Below are positions 29,949-38,691 of a DNA stretch of 54,033 bases, in pieces. The DNA is taken from the IMG/VR virus record IMGVR_UViG_3300031565_014860, positions 1 to 54,033 of that record; one strand, given 5' to 3'. The stretch's first letter is position 1; the number at the start of each line of letters is the position of its first letter. The position numbers and the translations under genes are program-made. The notes beneath the pieces were generated by a model. That model worked only from the letters and a program-made list of their open reading frames with translations. It ran no database searches and was not told where the DNA came from. The stretch comes from a virus.

Positions 29949-29957
29949 CTATTTAAA
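29949..29957 (+). promoter_or_regulatory. TATA box upstream of the AAA+/packaging genes
   Basis: ATAACTATTTAAATAT, about 50 bases before the ATG at 30006, which is served by an AGGAGGA ribosome binding site. Same ATAACTAT core as the early promoters with TTTAAA instead of ATAAA. Confidence 0.6.
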
Positions 29958-30005
29958 TATCTGCGCAGAATAAATTATTAGCTATTTTCAGTAGGAGGAA
30001 ATCGC

Positions 30006-30188
30006 ATGGACGTTGGCAAGGAGTATCTGGTGGTCTACAAGGACGACCGAGGAGTAACGAGGACCAAAGTATTAAAGTTCGTTAAGGCGGATAGTTTTCT
30101 ATATCATTTTTATAATCCCTGGAAAAATCTTGAAGAAGGGATTAAGCGGGATAATGTATTTCGTTATGAAGAGGCGGTTTCCAAATGA
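30006..30188 (+). CDS. Hypothetical small protein (60 aa)
   Basis: MDVGKEYLVVYKDDRGVTRT ... FRYEEAVSK. The first 80 bases have clearly higher GC and unusual codons (GTC, GAC, CTG, ACC) for this genome, suggesting recent acquisition. A strong GTAGGAGGAAATCGC site precedes the ATG. The stop overlaps the next ATG. Could be a small Tudor- or SH3-like beta protein; uncertain. Confidence 0.6.
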   Translation: MDVGKEYLVVYKDDRGVTRTKVLKFVKADSFLYHFYNPWKNLEEGIKRDNVFRYEEAVSK

Positions 30189-31459
30189 CCGATGAGCCTA
30201 AAAACGAAAGGGACCTTCTTAATGAACTTAAGGAAGTTTGGCGACTATACATGGACCATTATGTTATTGGAAACAAGGAATTAAAAGAATTAATGTTTCA
30301 TGTATTTTTAGGAGTAGTTCTTACAAATAAAAAATTTGGGTACATTGAGTCTGGCGATAAACAATGTTCTACTAGAATACATGCTTTTATTATTCAGGAT
30401 TCTGGAACGGGTAAAACCCAAACTATGGAAGCATTATATAATTTAGTAGATTTTTTAAAAATTTCATGCAGAAAAACAATCCAAGATAATGAGGCTTGTT
30501 TAACGGGTTCAGTATTTCAAGGAAAGGATAATAAAACAATTAAAAAGGAAGGAATATTATCTAAATTGAAATTGCTAGTATGGGATGAGGGTTCTGTTTT
30601 ATTATCGGATGCTCCACATATGAATATGAATGTGCTTACTTCGCAGTTTCAACATGTAATGGATGAACCGGGAAAAGTATCGAAAGGAATGAAGTATGAT
30701 GTAATCAATTATCCATGCAATTGTACAGTAGTTGCAGGAAGTTACATGTTCGATGGATTTAAGAATACAATCTTAACAAAAGGATTTTTACAGAGAATGT
30801 TTTTATCTTATAAAGAGTTCACACCAGAAGAAGAAAAAGAGATTCGAATCGGCGTTGAGCTAATGAAGCTGCAACAAAATCCAGAAAAAATAAAAAAAAT
30901 TAGAGAAAAAATAAGAACATTAACCGATATGATACCTAATAAAATTGATAAATATTTGCTATTTGATAAAGAAGATGTTAAAAAGTATTTAGCTATTAAA
31001 GAAAGTCTATATTCTAAATATATAGTAGGCCAATTTACAGGCGATAAACAAAGAATATTAAAAACATTCTTCCAAAGATTTCATGTATTAGTGAATAAAG
31101 TTGCAACACAAAGAGCAGTTATAAATGGACATGAAAGGGTAAATTATGAAGATATCATGTATGGTGTTAAAGTTTGTGAACCTAATTTAAAGAATCTATT
31201 ACAGCTATTTGATATGATGTATATGGGAAAATCATCATCTGCATCAGAAGAAAAAGAAAGAATAATAATAGATATAATAAAAAAGCATGGGCAATTAACA
31301 CAAAAAGATTTATTATTAGAATTAAATGATAAAAAAAAGAGAGGAAAATGGGATTTGGGGTATAATAGAACTTTAGATATAATCAAGATGATGATGACTA
31401 AAAATATTATACTTTATCAGACAGGAGATAAAAATTCAAAAATATTATATGTAGAATAA
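30185..31459 (+). CDS. AAA+ ATPase with C-terminal winged helix, candidate replicative helicase
   Basis: 424 aa. Walker A is QDSGTGKTQ (GTGKT at 74-78). Walker B is LLVWDEGSVLL (Asp134-Glu135). CTVVAGSYMFDGF may be sensor 1 and FLQRMFLSYKEF an arginine-finger region. The C-terminus KHGQLTQKDLLLELND ... YNRTLDIIKMMMTKNIILYQ is a winged helix. This layout fits MCM-like or D5/DUF3987-like helicases in mobile elements. It is separated from the other replication genes and lies before terminase, so a packaging-related or regulatory ATPase cannot be excluded. Confidence 0.65.
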   Translation: MTDEPKNERDLLNELKEVWRLYMDHYVIGNKELKELMFHVFLGVVLTNKKFGYIESGDKQCSTRIHAFIIQDSGTGKTQTMEALYNLVDFLKISCRKTIQDNEACLTGSVFQGKDNKTIKKEGILSKLKLLVWDEGSVLLSDAPHMNMNVLTSQFQHVMDEPGKVSKGMKYDVINYPCNCTVVAGSYMFDGFKNTILTKGFLQRMFLSYKEFTPEEEKEIRIGVELMKLQQNPEKIKKIREKIRTLTDMIPNKIDKYLLFDKEDVKKYLAIKESLYSKYIVGQFTGDKQRILKTFFQRFHVLVNKVATQRAVINGHERVNYEDIMYGVKVCEPNLKNLLQLFDMMYMGKSSSASEEKERIIIDIIKKHGQLTQKDLLLELNDKKKRGKWDLGYNRTLDIIKMMMTKNIILYQTGDKNSKILYVE

Positions 31460-31463
31460 CCAA

Positions 31464-31479
31464 TAACTATTTATAGTTA
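31464..31479 (+). promoter_or_regulatory. Palindromic TATA promoter before terminase genes
   Basis: TAACTATTTATAGTTA is a perfect 16-base palindrome containing the TATA-like ACTATTTATAG. It is about 45 bases upstream of the ATG at 31524, immediately after the stop of the AAA+ gene. Could be promoter plus operator in one for the structural operon. Confidence 0.55.
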
Positions 31480-31523
31480 CAGGCGCATATATTTAGCAGA
31501 AATAAAAATAAGTAGGTGTTCAT

Positions 31524-32132
31524 ATGTCAGAAACCTCAGATAGATTAACATGGGACTATAATGTTCCTATAAATGTAAACTTTACAGTCATTAAAGATAG
31601 TGAATGCTCTATTTGTAATTCTAATATTATATCATTAGAAGATTCTGCTCCATTTTTCTTTTCTAATATACCTTCAGATATATTAATAGATTTTATATAT
31701 GAAGAATATAATGTAAATATTACAGAAGAAGAAATAATAGAACATAAAAAACATATTGAAAAGAAAAACGAAAAAGACAATGATATTAGAAATCAAGCAA
31801 ATGAACAGATAAAATTAATAGAAAGCGATTTACCACAAATAATAAAACCAGAAGATGCTATGGAAAGTGCTATTAGGTCATTATATGCTAGAAAATTGTA
31901 TTTAGAAAAAACAAACGATTATGCTACAAAAGAATATATGACTATCATAAATTCTCTAAAAGGATGGGTTGAAATGAAACTCAAAACAGAGAATAAAATT
32001 GTAGAAAATAAAGAATCACAAGGAATATCTTTATTGGATTTAATTAAAATTCCAAAGATTCATGATGAGCAACTCGGACAGTATCTCCCAACTGAAGGAG
32101 CAAGAAAAAGCAATATCCCAGTTAAAAAGTAG
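31524..32132 (+). CDS. Putative terminase small subunit
   Basis: 202 aa. CSICNSN near residue 30 is a CxxC pair. SNIPSDILIDFIYEEYNVNITEEEII looks like an N-terminal helix-turn-helix with a following helix, and a long coiled-coil-forming middle ends in a basic C-terminus. It overlaps the terminase large-subunit gene by 71 bases. Position directly before TerL and the domain layout suggest TerS; sequence alone is not decisive. Confidence 0.55.
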   Translation: MSETSDRLTWDYNVPINVNFTVIKDSECSICNSNIISLEDSAPFFFSNIPSDILIDFIYEEYNVNITEEEIIEHKKHIEKKNEKDNDIRNQANEQIKLIESDLPQIIKPEDAMESAIRSLYARKLYLEKTNDYATKEYMTIINSLKGWVEMKLKTENKIVENKESQGISLLDLIKIPKIHDEQLGQYLPTEGARKSNIPVKK

Positions 32133-33780
32133 TTTTCAATCAGACATATGTTCTGTTATGGAATCTATTTTTAGGGTAAGGTCTAGCGATGGTTCTCTTC
32201 ATGATTATAAATTAGTGGAACCTCATCGACAATTATTAACAACTGGTTTATTGGGAGATAGAACAGCACTTTCTAGAGTAATTAATAAAGGACGACAAGG
32301 TGGCTTTTCTTCTTTTATTGGATATGAAATGATTACTATTGCGCAATTAATGCCTTATACTTGGCAATATTATATTGCTACTAATGAAAAACAGGCTAAA
32401 AAATGGTTAAAATTAAAAATAGAAAGACCATCTGCTGATTGTAGAGTCTGGTTTGATGGTTCTCGTATAATCGATATTGATGAAAAAAAATCTACACACT
32501 TAGAAAAATTATTTAATCATTTTAAGAATTTACCTAAAGGAATTAAAGAACAAATAGGAGAATCTTATATATGTGGATTAGCAGCATCTCCAGGAGGTAT
32601 TCGAGGTGCTGATTCTGTTAATATTTGTATAGATGAATTTGCTCAAATGGTTATTAGAGTTAATCAACAAAGAGAAGTCTATGATGCTATTTTCGATTTT
32701 ATTTCACAGGGAGGTCAAATTACAATAGAAACAACGCCTTTAGTTAAAACTGATTTATTCTGGAGAATTTATGAAGGTGCACCTGGTAATGGTTATACTG
32801 CTTATAATTTTCCTAGTATTGAAAATTGGGAAGAAATTGATTTAAATAGACCTTTATATTTATTAAATAAAAAAATGGAAGAATTAGATAATATACAAAA
32901 AAAATTATATGAAATTAAATACAACGTATTAATTAATTCAAAAAAACAGAAAGAAGTTCTTTTACAAAAAATGAAAATTCCATACTTTTGGCAAGATATT
33001 GGAAAAATGGAAATTAAACGAGCTGAGGATTTAGATTGTTTTAAACAAGAAAGATTGGGTATTCCATCAGATGTACATTTTAGATATATTGCTCCTGAAT
33101 TATTATATCCTTGTGTTACTAGTGTAGAAAAAGAAGAAAATGATGACAATGGGGTTTATATGATAGCAATAGACCCTGCACAAAAAAGAGATATTACATC
33201 TATTCATATTGGTCAAGTAATGGAAAATGGAGTATATGAAAGAAAAATATTAGAAACACAAGATAAATTTCCTAAACAAATAAAAATGATTAAAAGACAA
33301 TGTCTTAAATTTAAACCAATTAATCTTATTATTGATGATACTAATGAAAAAACAATAGGAGATTTAATGGAAGAAGATGGTGAATTTCCTCCTTTATTAA
33401 GATTAACGTTTAATTCTAAAGTAGAATTAAAAAATAGCAGTATGATGATGTCTAGATATTTAGCTACTGAATTTAAAAAGGCATTAAGTACTAAGAAATA
33501 TTATCTTATAAATCATCCAGTTGCATTACAACATGTATTAAGAGTAGAGAAAAAAACAACTGCTGCAGGTGCAGTACGATATGATGGTAAATTAGGTGGT
33601 AAAGCAAGAGATGACCATTTTTGGGCAAAAACAATGTTAAATTATGGATATATAGGTGCTCCTTTAAAAGGAACAGGAAGCTCATTTATGGTATCAGAAG
33701 ATGATAGTATACAAAAAGGAATATATGATATAAATAAAAAATCAGCAAAAATGGAAGCGGATATTTTATCTTGGAGGTAA
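32062..33780 (+). CDS. terL: Terminase large subunit
   Basis: Packaging motor ATPase/nuclease, 572 aa. The ATPase P-loop is a deviant KGRQGGFSS (77-85), with Walker B ICIDEFAQ. The nuclease domain begins MIAIDPAQKRDITSIHIG (first catalytic Asp), then LIIDDTNE and ARDDHFWAKTMLNYGY, a typical RNase H-like triad. The first ATG lacks a clear ribosome binding site and lies inside the TerS gene, so translation may be coupled or start slightly later (an in-frame ATG is at 32158). The portal gene follows. Confidence 0.9.
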   Translation: MMSNSDSISQLKEQEKAISQLKSSFQSDICSVMESIFRVRSSDGSLHDYKLVEPHRQLLTTGLLGDRTALSRVINKGRQGGFSSFIGYEMITIAQLMPYTWQYYIATNEKQAKKWLKLKIERPSADCRVWFDGSRIIDIDEKKSTHLEKLFNHFKNLPKGIKEQIGESYICGLAASPGGIRGADSVNICIDEFAQMVIRVNQQREVYDAIFDFISQGGQITIETTPLVKTDLFWRIYEGAPGNGYTAYNFPSIENWEEIDLNRPLYLLNKKMEELDNIQKKLYEIKYNVLINSKKQKEVLLQKMKIPYFWQDIGKMEIKRAEDLDCFKQERLGIPSDVHFRYIAPELLYPCVTSVEKEENDDNGVYMIAIDPAQKRDITSIHIGQVMENGVYERKILETQDKFPKQIKMIKRQCLKFKPINLIIDDTNEKTIGDLMEEDGEFPPLLRLTFNSKVELKNSSMMMSRYLATEFKKALSTKKYYLINHPVALQHVLRVEKKTTAAGAVRYDGKLGGKARDDHFWAKTMLNYGYIGAPLKGTGSSFMVSEDDSIQKGIYDINKKSAKMEADILSWR

Positions 33781-33784
33781 TATT

Positions 33785-35329
33785 ATGGAAAATAGTAGAA
33801 AAAAGTTTAGTATTAAACAAATAATTAATGAAAATATTTTAGGATTACCAGTATCAGGAGAATTATTTAATCCAAATCCTATATTAAGCGGTAGTGCAAT
33901 AACCCCTATGAATCCTAAAAAAGAAAATAAAGAAGGGTCAGCATCAATAGATGATGAAGAATATGATTCTCCATTAAGTGATAGTACTGTAAAAGTAACA
34001 ATAGATAGAGATGATTTAGGGTGTAAATGGGCATATGATAATGATACTGCAGTTTATAATTCTATTCAAAAAATATCAACATTAGTTAATAAGAAAATAA
34101 TTATATGTATAAAAGAAGGAGAAAACGAAAAGGATAAAAATATATTAAATGCTAAAGAATTAATTAAGTTAAAAACGAAATGTTTAAATGAAGTTATTCC
34201 TGCAATAGTGGGTAATAAAATGTGCTTTGGATGGTGTCCTGCAAAAAAAATAAAAAAGAATGCTAAATTATATAAATTGTTTACAATGGGCCCAGAAGAA
34301 TGTACTCCTATTAGAAATTTATTTACTGGAGATTTAGGAGGAGAAGTAGGAGAAGGATTAAACCCTATTATTCCAAAACAACAAGTTGCATTAATTCAAT
34401 ATGGTAATGTCCCTACATATACAAGTACGGGAGATGTAACATATACTAAAGATTACTTTTATTTCTCTAATGAAGATATAATTGTATTTACTAATAATAG
34501 TTTAGGAAGATTTAAAGGAGTTTCTCCAGTAATGCGTGTTCTTAGATTAGTAGAAATAAAAAAGACTATTGAAAATATAGTAGAAATGATATTAAGAAGA
34601 TTCGGTCCTCAGATTATAATTACTGTTGGAAATGAACATGCAAATATGGAGAATCAAGAAGTACCAGCTGCATTTATGAGAGATAACGAAGGAAAATTAA
34701 GAGATAAAGCAACTGCTAAAGCTGTATGGAAATCTGCAATATTTACTAATATTAAAACAAATATGAAAAAATGGACTAATACAGAAACACTAGTTCAAAT
34801 ATTAGAATTTGGATACGATATTAAAACATTAAATCCTGGAGCAGCACTTCCAAATTATGCACAATATATATCTTTATTTGAGAGTTATATTAAAGTAGGT
34901 ATATTGGGATTATTTATTCAAGGAAGAGTAGATATTACAAGCGCTGAGATGCAACGGTCAGTAATGTCTGACCTTACAGATGCTGCAGATGATGAAAGAA
35001 CAGTATTAATACAAAAAATAAATGATGAATATGTTAATCCAATATTAAAAGAAAATGGATTTGAAGAGGGATTAATATATATTAAAACCGATACTATGGA
35101 CCCACAATTAGATAAAAGCAAAGCAGAAACAGAAAGAATAAAGTCTTTAGTTGTTAAAAATTATATAGATACTATAGGAGAAGTTCCAAAAAGTGTTTTA
35201 TTTGCTTTAGGATTAACAGATATAAAAAATAAACCTAAAGAAGTACCTAAACCTATAATAAATAAAGAAATAATAGATAAAGAAAATAATCCTATAAAAA
35301 AAGAGAAAGAAGTGGTAGATAAAAAATGA
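33785..35329 (+). CDS. Portal protein
   Basis: 514 aa, following TerL with a GGAGGTAATATT ribosome binding site. Portal-like features are an early WAYDNDTAVYNSIQKISTLV helix, the YYFSNEDIIVFTNNSLGRFKGVS-type core (about 230-250) and the AEMQRSVMSDLTDAADDER helix late in the protein. The charged C-terminal tail (NKEIIDKENNPIKKEKE) is common. Gene order supports the assignment strongly. Confidence 0.85.
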   Translation: MENSRKKFSIKQIINENILGLPVSGELFNPNPILSGSAITPMNPKKENKEGSASIDDEEYDSPLSDSTVKVTIDRDDLGCKWAYDNDTAVYNSIQKISTLVNKKIIICIKEGENEKDKNILNAKELIKLKTKCLNEVIPAIVGNKMCFGWCPAKKIKKNAKLYKLFTMGPEECTPIRNLFTGDLGGEVGEGLNPIIPKQQVALIQYGNVPTYTSTGDVTYTKDYFYFSNEDIIVFTNNSLGRFKGVSPVMRVLRLVEIKKTIENIVEMILRRFGPQIIITVGNEHANMENQEVPAAFMRDNEGKLRDKATAKAVWKSAIFTNIKTNMKKWTNTETLVQILEFGYDIKTLNPGAALPNYAQYISLFESYIKVGILGLFIQGRVDITSAEMQRSVMSDLTDAADDERTVLIQKINDEYVNPILKENGFEEGLIYIKTDTMDPQLDKSKAETERIKSLVVKNYIDTIGEVPKSVLFALGLTDIKNKPKEVPKPIINKEIIDKENNPIKKEKEVVDKK

Positions 35330-35775
35330 AAATCAATGTTTTATCAAATTACGAAAAAGGAAAATTATCTGCAAGAATAAGAGAATTTAATACTAGGAAT
35401 ATAACAAAAAAATCAGTAGCATTAAATAAAAAAAGAGCAGATAGATTTATAAAAATAGCAAAAGAGAACTATAGTAGATATGCATATAATACAGGACGTT
35501 TATCTGAATCAATAGGTAATCCTTCTAAAGATGGAATATATAGAGTTAGTCCTCAAGGATTATCAATAGAAGTTGGAACAAAAGTAGATTATGCACTAAC
35601 GGTAGAGAATGGGGCGGATGCATATACAATATATCCTGTAAATGCAAAAAGATTAAGATTTGTAAAAAATGGAAAAGTAATATTTACTACACACTCGAAA
35701 ATACCAAAAAGACAAGGGAAGTATATATTGACTATGTCCGCTATTGAAACAAAAGCAGTAATGGAGACTATATAA
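35326..35775 (+). CDS. HK97 gp10-like neck/tail completion protein
   Basis: 149 aa. NTGRLSESI, the VGTKVDYALTVENGA block and KVIFTTHSKIPKRQGKYILT match the gp10-like pattern (SGxLxxSI...VGTxxxYAxxxExG...P). Such proteins join head and tail or complete the tail. The position right after portal is slightly early but acceptable. ATGA overlap with portal. Confidence 0.65.
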   Translation: MKINVLSNYEKGKLSARIREFNTRNITKKSVALNKKRADRFIKIAKENYSRYAYNTGRLSESIGNPSKDGIYRVSPQGLSIEVGTKVDYALTVENGADAYTIYPVNAKRLRFVKNGKVIFTTHSKIPKRQGKYILTMSAIETKAVMETI

Positions 35776-36005
35776 TGAAACCAAAAATAGAAATAATAAT
35801 TGTAGGAAAATTTAGTAAAGATGGTAATGGAATTCCATGTATATCTCTTAATAAAGAATTAGAATCAAGTATTAATATGGATAAAGATTATAAAATTACC
35901 ATTGAAGGACCAATGTTTGGAAAAGTAGGAAAGGTATTAAAAAAAGGGAAATCAGATAGATTTATATTAGCATTTTCTCCATCTAGAAATTCTATTTCTA
36001 ATTAA
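35775..36005 (+). CDS. Hypothetical small protein (76 aa)
   Basis: MKPKIEIIIVGKFSKDGNGI ... FILAFSPSRNSISN. Beta-rich, with KGKSDRFILAF near the end. The start overlaps the previous stop. A T-rich stretch after its stop may terminate this early packaging transcript. Not recognised. Confidence 0.55.
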   Translation: MKPKIEIIIVGKFSKDGNGIPCISLNKELESSINMDKDYKITIEGPMFGKVGKVLKKGKSDRFILAFSPSRNSISN

Positions 36006-36010
36006 TTCCC

Positions 36011-36030
36011 TTTTTCTTTTTATTTTTATT
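36011..36030 (+). terminator. Poly-T terminator
   Basis: T-tracts CCCTTTTTCTTTTTATTTTT directly after the stop at 36005 and before a new TATA box. This is the typical archaeal U-tract terminator. Confidence 0.6.
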
Positions 36031-36037
36031 AATAAAA

Positions 36038-36047
36038 GTATATAAAG
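36038..36047 (+). promoter_or_regulatory. TATA promoter of the capsid operon
   Basis: AAAAGTATATAAAGTAC, about 60 bases before the TTG start at 36107. It lacks the ACCGATA upstream element seen in early promoters, so it may belong to a late class. Confidence 0.6.
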
Positions 36048-36106
36048 TACATCGCCTAATATTATACAATGGCAAATAAAAGTCTATATATTGGAAAGGT
36101 GATATA

Positions 36107-37261
36107 TTGAATAATAGTATTGCATTTGCAGTTCCGTTTACAGCAGAAGTAATTGAATCTGATAATTCTAGTAAAGTTATTCTTAGTGGAACATTAATGG
36201 ACATGTCTGCTAATGAAAACAATTGGAAATTACATACCGTTGGTGATTTAGGAGTAGTTTCTTCTGAAGTTTCAGGAATTGCTATAAAGGTTCAACATCA
36301 TGAGTCCGATTGGGAAATTATTGGTACAGGTGACCAAGGAGAACATTTAGAAAATATAGTAAAATATAGAAGTACAATAACTGAACCAAAAGCAGTTGCT
36401 ATGTTTAAATCAAATACATGGAATAATAAAAATATGAAAGTAAGTCCATCTGTTTCTTATGAAAAATTAATATGTTCAGTTTGTGGAAAAGATATATTAC
36501 CAGATTTAATGGCATGGAAAGGACATAAACATGAAAGAGGTTTAATATATGCAGGTAAAAAATGTGTATACGAAGCAGCAGATGTGCATTTAAAAGAAAT
36601 TTCATTAACGTCTAATCCAGCATATAATTGTGCTAATATTGAATCAGTGTCATTTGCGGCACAAGTAGAAAAGCAAATAAAGGAGGCTGAAAGTATGTCA
36701 GACAATAAAAATACTGATAAATTAGTTGCAGAAAAAGACAAAACAATTACTGATTTAACAGCAGAAATAGAAAAGCTAAAAGTAGAACAAGAAGAGTATA
36801 AAAAAAAGGTTGAATCAGAAGTAGCAGAAAAATTAAAATTAAAAGCTGATACTGATATTAATAAAAAAAACGATGAAGCAACACAAGTAGCTGAAATTGA
36901 AAAAGCAAAAGAAGCTGCTAAAATTGCAGAAGCAGAAAAAGATAAAAAAATAGAAGAAATAGCATCTCGATTAAAAACAGTAGAAGATAAAAATTCACAA
37001 TACATTAGAAATGAAAGAGCTGAAATATTATCTAAGAAAATTGGAGATGAAAAATTAATTGCTTCTATATTAGATTCTGTAAAAACAGATGAACAGTTTA
37101 CAGCAGAAATAGAAAAAATTGATATGATTGTTCAAGCAACAAAAGGAACAGCACCTATAGATAATGTTTTAAGTGCTAAACAGGAAAATGATATATGCCT
37201 TGACTTATTTGGTTCTACTAAAGAAGAATTAATAAGTAATTTAGTTGGGGCTAAGGAGTAA
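36107..37261 (+). CDS. Prohead protease fused to scaffold
   Basis: 384 aa, TTG start after AAAGGTGATATA. The N-terminal half is HK97-type protease-like: an early His pair (VQHHESDW) and LKEISLTSNPAYNC, with the Ser of SLTSNPA as likely nucleophile. An insert ICSVCGKDILP ... KGHKHERG ... KKC could bind zinc. The C-terminal half (about 200-300) is a long charged coiled coil, the scaffold. A start MSDNKNTDK inside, with AAGGAGGCTG upstream (near 36695), could allow separate scaffold synthesis. Confidence 0.78.
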   Translation: MNNSIAFAVPFTAEVIESDNSSKVILSGTLMDMSANENNWKLHTVGDLGVVSSEVSGIAIKVQHHESDWEIIGTGDQGEHLENIVKYRSTITEPKAVAMFKSNTWNNKNMKVSPSVSYEKLICSVCGKDILPDLMAWKGHKHERGLIYAGKKCVYEAADVHLKEISLTSNPAYNCANIESVSFAAQVEKQIKEAESMSDNKNTDKLVAEKDKTITDLTAEIEKLKVEQEEYKKKVESEVAEKLKLKADTDINKKNDEATQVAEIEKAKEAAKIAEAEKDKKIEEIASRLKTVEDKNSQYIRNERAEILSKKIGDEKLIASILDSVKTDEQFTAEIEKIDMIVQATKGTAPIDNVLSAKQENDICLDLFGSTKEELISNLVGAKE

Positions 37262-37271
37262 GGTGATATAA

Positions 37272-37715
37272 ATGTCAGATTCAAATTCAACAGCACAAGT
37301 ACCAAGACCATTTCCACTATCAGCTAATCAAACAGTAGCATATGAAGGATTACTTTTTAAGAAAGATTCTGGAAATTCATATACAATAAATGCAGCAGTA
37401 ACAGACACTCCATCTATTGTATCAGACCAAGCATGGGTTGATGCAGAACAAACAGCAAGAACAGCAGCAGCTGGAGATAGAGGATTATTAGGATATCCAT
37501 TAGGATGTGGAAAAATAGTAATGGTTAAATCTGTTGCAGATACATATACAGCATTTTGTAAAGTATATGGTTCACAAACAGCAGATGCAAATGGATATTG
37601 CAGTGTAGATAGTTCTAATTCAGCAGTATGCATTGGACATTACATAGGCGAAGGGGAAGCAACCACAGCCGGAGATTTAATTCCAGTAATATTGGATACT
37701 CCATCAACTCAATAA
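37272..37715 (+). CDS. Head decoration/stabilisation protein
   Basis: 147 aa between protease-scaffold and the major capsid gene, the usual place of decoration proteins. SANQTVAYEGLLFKKDSGNS and DRGLLGYPLGCGKIVMVKS suggest a beta-tulip (DUF2190-like) fold. AAGGTGATATAA ribosome binding site. Assigned largely by position. Confidence 0.6.
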   Translation: MSDSNSTAQVPRPFPLSANQTVAYEGLLFKKDSGNSYTINAAVTDTPSIVSDQAWVDAEQTARTAAAGDRGLLGYPLGCGKIVMVKSVADTYTAFCKVYGSQTADANGYCSVDSSNSAVCIGHYIGEGEATTAGDLIPVILDTPSTQ

Positions 37716-37725
37716 GGTGATATAA

Positions 37726-38649
37726 ATGTCAATAGGTTCATACGGAGCAGCAGACGTACCAAAAAAAGCAATTGGTTTTAGAGATATAGTTATGCATATG
37801 TCATCACTTATGTCTATAGCAAAGAAATCAAATATACCAATTATTAACTCTAGTACAACATTAGTTAAAAGAGATATAACAGTAGGACAACCAGGATATA
37901 TAGATAAAACTCTTTCTGGTGTTAGAGATGATATCAAGTTAGAGTACAAACCAATTTATAGAAACATGGAATATCCAAAATATCCATTTTGTATATTAGA
38001 TGAAAGTAAATTAAATAATGCAGATGCAAGAAATGAAAATATGAGAAATTTAAATTCTTCGAATGCTTTTTTCTCAGCTGCTTTAGATTACAATTTACTT
38101 ACTGAATTAAAAGCATGTTATGCAAATACAGCAGCAGCAACAGAAACTTGGACTACTAGTGAAACAGCAATTGAAGAAGATATCGTAACAGCAATTAGTG
38201 TAATCAATGATAAAACAAATCTAGTACCAGGACAACCAGTAAATGTTGTATATCCTGCAGCTTGTTCAGCAAGATTTAAAAGTTTAACTCTTGTTAATAA
38301 TATACAGACAAGTATAGAAGACCATTTAAGCAGGTCGCTTAAAATAAATCTTATACCATATAGACCAATGAGACAAGACAGTTCTACCTTATTATTTGAT
38401 GGATTGGGTAACGATGCATTAATATATGTTGGTGGTTCTGAAACTGCAGAAATGCATCTATTAGACCCAAGATTTGCACAAAGTGTGAATGTCCCATTAA
38501 TAGAACGAATGAGAGAATTTGGCCGAGGAGATAAATACCTACAACGAGCAGGAATGTTAACTATGGCTACATGGGATGGATATGAAACATACAGTGCAAC
38601 AGCTGGTGCAACAAGTAAGATTTATAAAGTAACTGCGGTTAAGAGCTAA
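37726..38649 (+). CDS. Major capsid protein (HK97 fold)
   Basis: 307 aa. N-arm-like start MSIGSYGAADVPKKAIGFRD. Beta-rich core with SAARF-like CSARFKSLTLV, IPYRPMRQDSSTLLFDG, and YVGGSETAEMHLLDPRFAQS near the C-terminus. The region after residue 250 (RGDKYLQRAGMLTMATWDGYE) fits the P-domain end. Follows decoration gene with an AAGGTGATATAA site and is followed by a terminator hairpin, as expected for the most expressed gene. Confidence 0.82.
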   Translation: MSIGSYGAADVPKKAIGFRDIVMHMSSLMSIAKKSNIPIINSSTTLVKRDITVGQPGYIDKTLSGVRDDIKLEYKPIYRNMEYPKYPFCILDESKLNNADARNENMRNLNSSNAFFSAALDYNLLTELKACYANTAAATETWTTSETAIEEDIVTAISVINDKTNLVPGQPVNVVYPAACSARFKSLTLVNNIQTSIEDHLSRSLKINLIPYRPMRQDSSTLLFDGLGNDALIYVGGSETAEMHLLDPRFAQSVNVPLIERMREFGRGDKYLQRAGMLTMATWDGYETYSATAGATSKIYKVTAVKS

Positions 38650-38670
38650 GGCTCTTGCTTTCTTTATTTT
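38641..38670 (+). terminator. Hairpin plus T-tract terminator after capsid gene
   Basis: AAGAGC-TAAG-GCTCTT (38641-38656) followed by GCTTTCTTTATTTT. The hairpin spans the stop codon. It looks like a bacterial intrinsic terminator, unusual in archaeal genomes. Confidence 0.6.
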
Positions 38671-38691
38671 AATCACTGAGGTGAGAAATAA

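Noticed and set aside
36457-37005. 182-codon minus-strand frame, Ser/Phe/Ala-rich
   Set aside because: Antisense shadow of the coiled-coil scaffold region; composition is the mirror of Lys/Glu-rich codons.
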